Origin: an uncultured Phascolarctobacterium sp. | Lineage (GTDB): Bacteria > Bacillota > Negativicutes > Acidaminococcales > Acidaminococcaceae | Assembly (NCBI GenBank): GCA_934234275.1 | Contig: CAKQHU010000046.1 | Span: forward strand, 1 to 9,112 | Length of the DNA: 9,112 nt | Direction: 5' to 3' | Shown here: piece after piece, positions 5,558-9,112 of the stretch | How the letters are laid out: each line of letters starts with the position of its first letter | Numbering within the stretch: the stretch's first letter is position 1 | Made by a program: the position numbers and the translations under genes | The notes under the pieces: generated by a model | What the model saw: only the letters and a program-made list of their open reading frames with translations | What the model was told of the DNA's origin: nothing | Database searches by the model: none

Positions 5558-5779
5558 ATTGCCCAGGAGAGGGCACAATATAGGGCGGAGGCCCATGATA
5601 TGGAGGTATCAGAAATGGAAATGAAACAGGTTTACGAAGCACTGGAAAAAGTTGAGAACGGTGCTGACCTCATCGCTGCTATCAAGGGCGAAATTAACAC
5701 TCTCAACAACGAAGCTAAGAAGCACCGCACGGCAGGAGAGCAGAGTGCGACAAAGCTGAAAAGCATCTTGGAGGCTGTT
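5552..5779 (+). repeat. 228-bp direct repeat, copy 2
   Basis: Gapless match to 3206-3433. The mismatches are one base in the leader and four third-position transitions in the ORF (GAG/GAA twice, ATC/ATT, CAT/CAC), all synonymous. Confidence 0.95.
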
Positions 5780-5818
5780 GCCGGCGGTGTTGCATTCTAT
5801 ACAGTACTTAAAGAATAG
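5600..5818 (+). CDS. Repeat-borne small helical protein, copy 2
   Basis: A 72-codon ORF that shares residues 1-60 exactly with the ORF at 3254 and continues as AGGVAFYTVLKE to a stop at 5816-5818. The same start choice exists: ATG 5600 with GGAGG 13 to 9 bases upstream, or ATG 5615 with GGAGGT 7 bases upstream. The body is charged and helical. The alanine/glycine turn followed by a short hydrophobic end makes this copy look more like a natural, though short, C-terminus than copy 1. A complete phage scaffolding protein would be two to three times longer, so this is either a free-standing small protein or the stub of a deleted scaffold gene. The conserved coding sequence argues that both copies were under selection. 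Confidence 0.65.
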   Translation: MEVSEMEMKQVYEALEKVENGADLIAAIKGEINTLNNEAKKHRTAGEQSATKLKSILEAVAGGVAFYTVLKE

Positions 5819-5922
5819 TTTATATTTGGGGCCAACGCTGGGGCCAACGCGCCTGAAAAATCGCTAAAAATAGGGCAAAAAACAGCAAAAATCAACAACT
5901 TAAAAACGCTTTTTTTACACAC
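5819..5922. other. AT-rich junction between island and tRNA cluster, no gene seen
   Basis: Contains a perfect 12-bp tandem repeat, TGGGGCCAACGC twice (5827-5850), then an A-rich stretch without a usable ORF. It lies just past the 3' end of tRNA-Arg, the usual side for integration of mobile elements. Whether it contains an attachment-site scar or the end of a lost integrase gene cannot be decided from one copy. Confidence 0.4.
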
Positions 5923-5955
5923 AAAAATACCCCGCAACCTGCATGGTTGCGGGGT
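5923..5955 (-). terminator. Terminator of the tRNA operon
   Basis: An 11-bp perfect stem (5929-5939 with 5945-5955) and 5-nt loop, followed on the minus strand by ATTTTTG. It lies 8 bases beyond the CCA end of tRNA-Arg. The same GC-rich stem may also weakly stop plus-strand transcription leaving the island. Confidence 0.85.
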
Positions 5956-5963
5956 TTCTCTCG

Positions 5964-6040
<77 letters not shown>

Positions 6041-6049
6041 ATATTAATT

Positions 6050-6123
6050 TGGAGCGGGCGATGGGAATCGAACCCACAACATCAGCTTGGAAGGCTGAGG
6101 TTTTACCACTAAACTACACCCGC
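6050..6123 (-). tRNA. tRNA-Gly (anticodon UCC)
   Basis: A 74-nt gene with encoded CCA. Acceptor GCGGGTG pairs with CGCCCGC, anticodon loop CTTCCAA gives UCC, and the T-loop is GGGTTCGATTCCC. It lies 9 bases from tRNA-Arg and 5 from tRNA-Pro. Confidence 0.97.
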
Positions 6124-6128
6124 GCAAA

Positions 6129-6205
6129 TGGTCGGAGTGGCAGGATTCGAACCTGCGACACCCTGCTCCCAAGGCAGGTGCGCTACCAAACTGCGCTACA
6201 CCCCG
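6129..6205 (-). tRNA. tRNA-Pro (anticodon UGG)
   Basis: A 77-nt gene with encoded CCA. Acceptor CGGGGTG pairs with CACTCCG, anticodon stem CCTGC/GCAGG encloses loop CTTGGGA (UGG), and the T-loop is AGGTTCGAATCCT. First gene of the tRNA transcript, about 5-6 bases from the predicted transcription start. Confidence 0.97.
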
Positions 6206-6217
6206 AATACAAAAAGT

Positions 6218-6246
6218 ATTATACTATTTAATTAAACAGATGTCAA
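6218..6246 (-). promoter_or_regulatory. Near-consensus sigma-70 type promoter of the tRNA operon
   Basis: On the minus strand TTGACA (6241-6246), a 17-bp spacer and TATAAT (6218-6223), both perfect consensus hexamers, placed just upstream of tRNA-Pro. This strength fits stable RNA expression. Confidence 0.93.
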
Positions 6247-6275
6247 GAGAAAATATATAGTTTGTTAATCATGAA

Positions 6276-6313
6276 GCAGAAGAAAAATATTTGAAATCAT
6301 ATTTTCCTTCTGC
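6276..6313 (-). terminator. Probable hairpin terminator of nadE
   Basis: Arms 6276-6290 and 6299-6313 pair over 15 bp with one mismatch and an 8-nt loop, 13 bases after the nadE stop. The following minus-strand sequence (TTCATGATTAAC) is not a good U-tract, so termination strength is uncertain. Confidence 0.5.
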
Positions 6314-6325
6314 CATACAAATTGC

Positions 6326-8218
6326 TTATTTCAGCAGTTCTTCCTTAAGCTCGTAATATTCGCGTGAGAAATAGGGCGTAAGCTGTGCTTCGCGATGGTC
6401 ATAGCCAAAGGCGCGTTTGGTGAGCGACAAAACCGGCGGAGCCTGAATGCGTTTGGCAACAGCAAAGCCGGCGAACAGCTTCCACCAACGCTCCAAATCA
6501 GCAATCAGTGCAGCGGCATCGGGACAGGCTTCGTTAATCGCTTCCTGCGTACAGCCAAGCTCTGCAGCCAACGTGCCGGCTTTGTACCAGCGCAGGATGT
6601 CTGCCGGCGTTGTTTTGTGCCAGTTTTCGATAAAGGCACGCAGCAGATAATCGTGATAAGCGTAAACCAGCGGGTCACCGCCGTTGCCTACTGTCTGCGC
6701 ATCCGAAAGCTCGGCGCTGGGGCGGATGTTGAAGATAGCTTCGGGGATTACCTCGCGTTTGTAGATTACTTCGTTCAGATAACGGCCAAGGGCATATACC
6801 TGATGCTTCCAAAGGTCACCAATCATGGCCATGGCACCGCAGATATCACCGTAGAAGGTGGCGTAGCCTATGGCCAGCTCTGCTTTGTTGGAGTTGCAGC
6901 TGAAGGCGCCGCCGAAGGCTGCTGATGCAGCGGCGATGACGCGTGCGCCGCGGTCACGGGCCTGAATATTTTCTTTAATGAGTCCGCTGAGCTGCAGGTT
7001 GAAGTTTGTGCCGTCTGCTAGATGGGTGATGGGCGTTTCTTCCAACTGTTTGACTGTCAGCTCATAGCTTTCGCTGATAGGCATTACGGCATAGTTTGCG
7101 CCCAATGCCTGTGCAAGCTGCTGCGCACTGTTGCGTGTGGCGGCAGAGTTGAAGCGTGAAGGCAAATTAAGCAGCAGCACATTTTCCGGTCCCAAAATAT
7201 CTGCATACATGACGGCGGTTACAGCGCTGTCGATGCCGCCGGAAAGACCGACGGTCATGCGCTTGATGCCGCATTGCTGCAGGAATTTGGCGGTGCCGTA
7301 GCGCAGAGCGCGATACACGGATTCCGGCTCCTGCGGCAGCTCTGCCGGCGGACAGGTGGGGATGATGCGGTTTGCTTCTGTATCCCAGGTGAATCCTAAA
7401 AAGGTATCGGCATACATGGGCGCAGAGGTTACCAGACTGCCGTCGCCGTTGTAGGCGGAAGTGCAGCCGTCGTAGGTGAAGATGTTCTTGCCGTTGTTCT
7501 GGATGCCGACGTTGTTGCAATAGATAAGCGGAATGCCTGCGGTGCGTGCCTGCGCACTGAAAAGGCGGTTGCGCTTACGGTTTTTGCCCAGCGTATAGGG
7601 TGAGCAGGAAAGGTTACATAAAAGCTGTGCTCCGTTAGCTGCCAACGTTTGCGGTACGTTCAGGTGATAGTTTTCCGTCCAGCCGTCCTCGCACAGCATG
7701 ACGCCGATGCGCAGGCTGGTGCCGTGGATAACGACTTCCAAAGGCTGCAGTGCTTCGCTGATGCTTGCACCTTCTTCGGCGCAGAGCTTCTGCAGGCTGT
7801 AAAAATGACGGCAGTCGTCAAATTCGCGGTAGTTGGGCAGCGATGTCTTGATAAAGAAGCTGCGTCCCTGATAACCGCCGAGCAGCTTACCGTTTTGGCA
7901 GGCAAAGGCGGCGTTGTATTTGCGCACGCGTCCGTCCTCATTAAGCTTGCCGGGTTCGGTGGCAACGCTGCCGAAGATAACGCAGATGTTTTTGGTGGCA
8001 GCGACGATTTTTTCGGCATAATAGGCGCAGTCATCCAAAAAGGTCTGCTGCTCCCAGATGTCGCCGATAAGATAACCCGGCAGTGCCATTTCGGGCAGAA
8101 GCAGGATATCGGCTTCAAGGCTGCGCGCTTTTTTGATAGCGTCAATGATTTTGTTATAGTTTACATCAGGACGGCCGGGAGTTATTTCCAGCTGTCCGCA
8201 GATAATTTTAAGCTTCAA
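6326..8218 (-). CDS. nadE: Glutamine-dependent NAD+ synthetase (NadE)
   Basis: Last step of NAD+ synthesis: amidates nicotinic acid adenine dinucleotide with ATP, using ammonia from glutamine. The 630 residues contain an N-terminal nitrilase-type glutaminase domain (about 1-285) with the triad Glu43 (LLLPEMALPGY), Lys124 (FIKTSLPN) and Cys176 (VMLCEDGW). A C-terminal synthetase domain (about 300-630) has the PP-loop SGGIDS at 326-331, later KHQVYALGRYLNE, RPSAELSDAQT and the closing KRAFGYDHREAQLTPYF. Length fits the two-domain form. The start codon is TTG (8216-8218): GAGGA sits 7 bases upstream, an in-frame TAA lies 7 codons upstream, and the next in-frame ATG is residue 45, inside the glutaminase domain just after Glu43. 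It is transcribed toward the tRNA operon and divergently from the deacylase gene. Cytoplasmic; no oddity in the catalytic residues. Confidence 0.97.
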   Translation of the reverse strand: MKLKIICGQLEITPGRPDVNYNKIIDAIKKARSLEADILLLPEMALPGYLIGDIWEQQTFLDDCAYYAEKIVAATKNICVIFGSVATEPGKLNEDGRVRKYNAAFACQNGKLLGGYQGRSFFIKTSLPNYREFDDCRHFYSLQKLCAEEGASISEALQPLEVVIHGTSLRIGVMLCEDGWTENYHLNVPQTLAANGAQLLCNLSCSPYTLGKNRKRNRLFSAQARTAGIPLIYCNNVGIQNNGKNIFTYDGCTSAYNGDGSLVTSAPMYADTFLGFTWDTEANRIIPTCPPAELPQEPESVYRALRYGTAKFLQQCGIKRMTVGLSGGIDSAVTAVMYADILGPENVLLLNLPSRFNSAATRNSAQQLAQALGANYAVMPISESYELTVKQLEETPITHLADGTNFNLQLSGLIKENIQARDRGARVIAAASAAFGGAFSCNSNKAELAIGYATFYGDICGAMAMIGDLWKHQVYALGRYLNEVIYKREVIPEAIFNIRPSAELSDAQTVGNGGDPLVYAYHDYLLRAFIENWHKTTPADILRWYKAGTLAAELGCTQEAINEACPDAAALIADLERWWKLFAGFAVAKRIQAPPVLSLTKRAFGYDHREAQLTPYFSREYYELKEELLK

Positions 8219-8240
8219 TTTATTGTCCTCACAATTTTAT

Positions 8241-8270
8241 TTGCATTTTACATTACTATAGTGCTATTAT
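8241..8270 (+). promoter_or_regulatory. Candidate promoter of the deacylase gene
   Basis: TTGCAT (8241-8246), 18-bp spacer, TATTAT (8265-8270). It overlaps the -10 box of the oppositely directed nadE promoter, so the two would compete for polymerase. Confidence 0.5.
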
Positions 8271-8294
8271 AACAGAGATGAAGTAATTTCTCTA
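8266..8294 (-). promoter_or_regulatory. Candidate promoter of nadE
   Basis: TATAAT on the minus strand (8266-8271), 17-bp spacer and a weak -35 TAGAGA (8289-8294, four of six consensus bases). About 48 bases upstream of the TTG start. Confidence 0.6.
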
Positions 8295-8315
8295 GCTTAG
8301 AGGGGGTTTTTCCTG

Positions 8316-8801
8316 ATGAAACATAACAAAAAAACTAATGCAGCCCGCCGTCTGGACGAGCTGAAGATAGAATACCGTATTATGGAATATCCGGTGGACG
8401 AGGAGCATCTGGATGCTGTGCATGTTGCCGCAGAGGTTGGCATGCCTGCATCACAGGTATTCAAAACACTTGTGGTACGCGGTGACAAGAACGGCATTAT
8501 GTTTGCCGTAATTCCCGGTGACGGCGAGCTTGATTTAAAGGCGTTGGCCAGAGCCAGTGGCAATAAGCGTGCCGAGCTGGTACATCTGAAGGAGGTACTG
8601 CCGCTGACAGGCTATATCCGTGGCGGTTGTTCACCATTGGGCGCGAAAAAGAACTATCCTGTATATATGGACGAGACAAGCAATAATTGGCCGGAGATCG
8701 CTATCAGCGCCGGTCAGCGCGGTATGCAGATTATTGCGGCGCCTGCCGATTTGCAGCGTGCTACGGCTGCAACGGTGGCACCGCTGATTTTTGCAGAGTA
8801 A
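8316..8801 (+). CDS. ybaK: YbaK/EbsC-type Cys-tRNA(Pro) deacylase
   Basis: Trans-editing enzyme that hydrolyses cysteine wrongly attached to tRNA-Pro (family function). The 161 residues match the family. The catalytic-site lysine is Lys50 in QVFKTLVV, and the family loop GGCSPLGAKK is at 103-112; other marks are VIPGDGELDLKALA (65-78) and a C-terminal AISAGQRGMQI. The ATG at 8316 has AGGGGG at 8301-8306; spacing of 9 bases is slightly long. The gene stands alone, divergent from nadE, with its own candidate promoter and no clear terminator before thrC. The tRNA-Pro gene is 2 kb away on the other strand, which is probably coincidence. Fine substrate choice within the YbaK/ProX/EbsC group cannot be read from sequence. 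Confidence 0.93.
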   Translation: MKHNKKTNAARRLDELKIEYRIMEYPVDEEHLDAVHVAAEVGMPASQVFKTLVVRGDKNGIMFAVIPGDGELDLKALARASGNKRAELVHLKEVLPLTGYIRGGCSPLGAKKNYPVYMDETSNNWPEIAISAGQRGMQIIAAPADLQRATAATVAPLIFAE

Positions 8802-8804
8802 CTC

Positions 8805-8836
8805 TTGTTCCTTCCTATAAAATATGCTATTATAAT
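8805..8836 (+). promoter_or_regulatory. Candidate promoter of thrC
   Basis: TTGTTC (8805-8810), 17-bp spacer, TATTAT (8828-8833), overlapping a TATAAT at 8831-8836. It implies a leader of about 115 bases before thrC, which holds the 10-bp palindrome CACAATTGTG (8853-8862) as a possible operator. Confidence 0.45.
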
Positions 8837-8957
8837 CTTGATAACCTATTTGCACAATTGTGTTTGAAAGAAATACGACTGTGCTGGCCTGAAGGCGTAT
8901 TATTAACGCTGACGGCAGTATGATGTCAAAAACTATAGAAGAAAGTAGGTTGAATTT

Positions 8958-9112
8958 ATGTTATATGTTAGTACAAGAGGGAAAACTGATTTGTTTTCCG
9001 CTGCACACGCGATAACCCGTGGCTTGGCAGCGGATGGAGGATTATTTGTACCGCAGAATATTCCTGCGATGCGTATGATTGATATAAAGGCGATGGAGCG
9101 CAAGCCTTATAC
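8958..9112 (+). CDS. thrC: Threonine synthase, N-terminal part (cut by window edge)
   Basis: Pyridoxal-phosphate enzyme making threonine from O-phosphohomoserine. Only 51 codons are present: MLYVSTRGKTDLFSAAHAIT, then RGLAADGGLFVPQNIP and DIKAME. The 'YxSTRG...xxAIxxGLAxDGGLFVP' signature is that of the long, E. coli/fungal-type threonine synthase N-terminus, so the full protein would be about 490-500 residues. AGTAGG (8944-8949) is the ribosome binding site, 8 bases before ATG. The PLP lysine and other active-site residues lie beyond the window. Confidence 0.93.
   Translation, partial: MLYVSTRGKTDLFSAAHAITRGLAADGGLFVPQNIPAMRMIDIKAMERKPY

Noticed and set aside
3206..5779. Repeats as insertion-sequence ends or CRISPR
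   Set aside because: Only two direct copies, 2.3 kb apart, carrying the same ORF start; no transposase, inverted ends or spacer periodicity.
7649..8272. 207-codon plus-strand ORF
   Set aside because: Antisense shadow of the nitrilase domain of nadE, which has every catalytic motif; no ribosome binding site.
8687..8923. 78-codon plus-strand ORF overlapping the deacylase end
   Set aside because: Out-of-frame shadow of the YbaK-type gene running into the thrC promoter region.
8802..8957. T-box or threonine attenuator before thrC
   Set aside because: I found no T-box sequence, no run of Thr codons in a leader ORF and no terminator hairpin; only a 10-bp palindrome.

Overview
The window reads as a chromosomal segment of a low- to mid-GC Gram-positive-type lineage. 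Codon style, gene order and protein flavour suggest a member of the Negativicutes (Phascolarctobacterium/Acidaminococcus-like), but this is inference and cannot be proved without a search. Ordinary housekeeping genes flank a roughly 3.8-kb accessory island that lies between trpG and a tRNA cluster.

Left flank (1-2061): the end-to-end pair trpE (5' end cut by the window edge) and trpG, which together make anthranilate from chorismate and glutamine, closed by a strong 15-bp intrinsic terminator. No trpD or other trp gene follows.

Island (about 2062-5960): small, partly decayed, phage-like genes. In order: an orphan SH3-like small protein (2205-2384); a Cys-rich small protein (2452-2628); a frameshifted scrap that looks like the C-terminal tail of a phage-type toxin (2781-2944); a CPCC-type zinc-binding small protein (2968-3171); repeat copy 1 carrying a small coiled-coil-like ORF (3254-3481); a reverse-strand membrane protein (3485-3724); a phage Mu gpF-like minor head gene with a shattered 5' end, whose C-terminal third is an AT-rich toxin-like domain (3758-5032); an overlapping immunity-like gene (5019-5258); a small membrane protein (5338-5520); and repeat copy 2 (5600-5818). 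The two 228-bp repeats (3206-3433 and 5552-5779) differ at five positions, and the four differences inside the shared ORF are all synonymous. The arrangement [toxin tail + immunity-like gene + common downstream flank] occurs twice. My interpretation is a chromosomal array of head-gene-linked toxin/immunity cassettes, analogous in layout to orphan tip modules of polymorphic toxins, or a prophage head module collapsing while its immunity genes persist.

Right flank (5923-9112): a tRNA operon on the minus strand (Pro-UGG, Gly-UCC, Arg-UCU) with a near-consensus promoter and its own terminator; nadE (glutamine-dependent NAD+ synthetase, minus strand, TTG start); a divergently transcribed YbaK/EbsC-type aminoacyl-tRNA deacylase; and the first 51 codons of threonine synthase (thrC), cut by the right edge.
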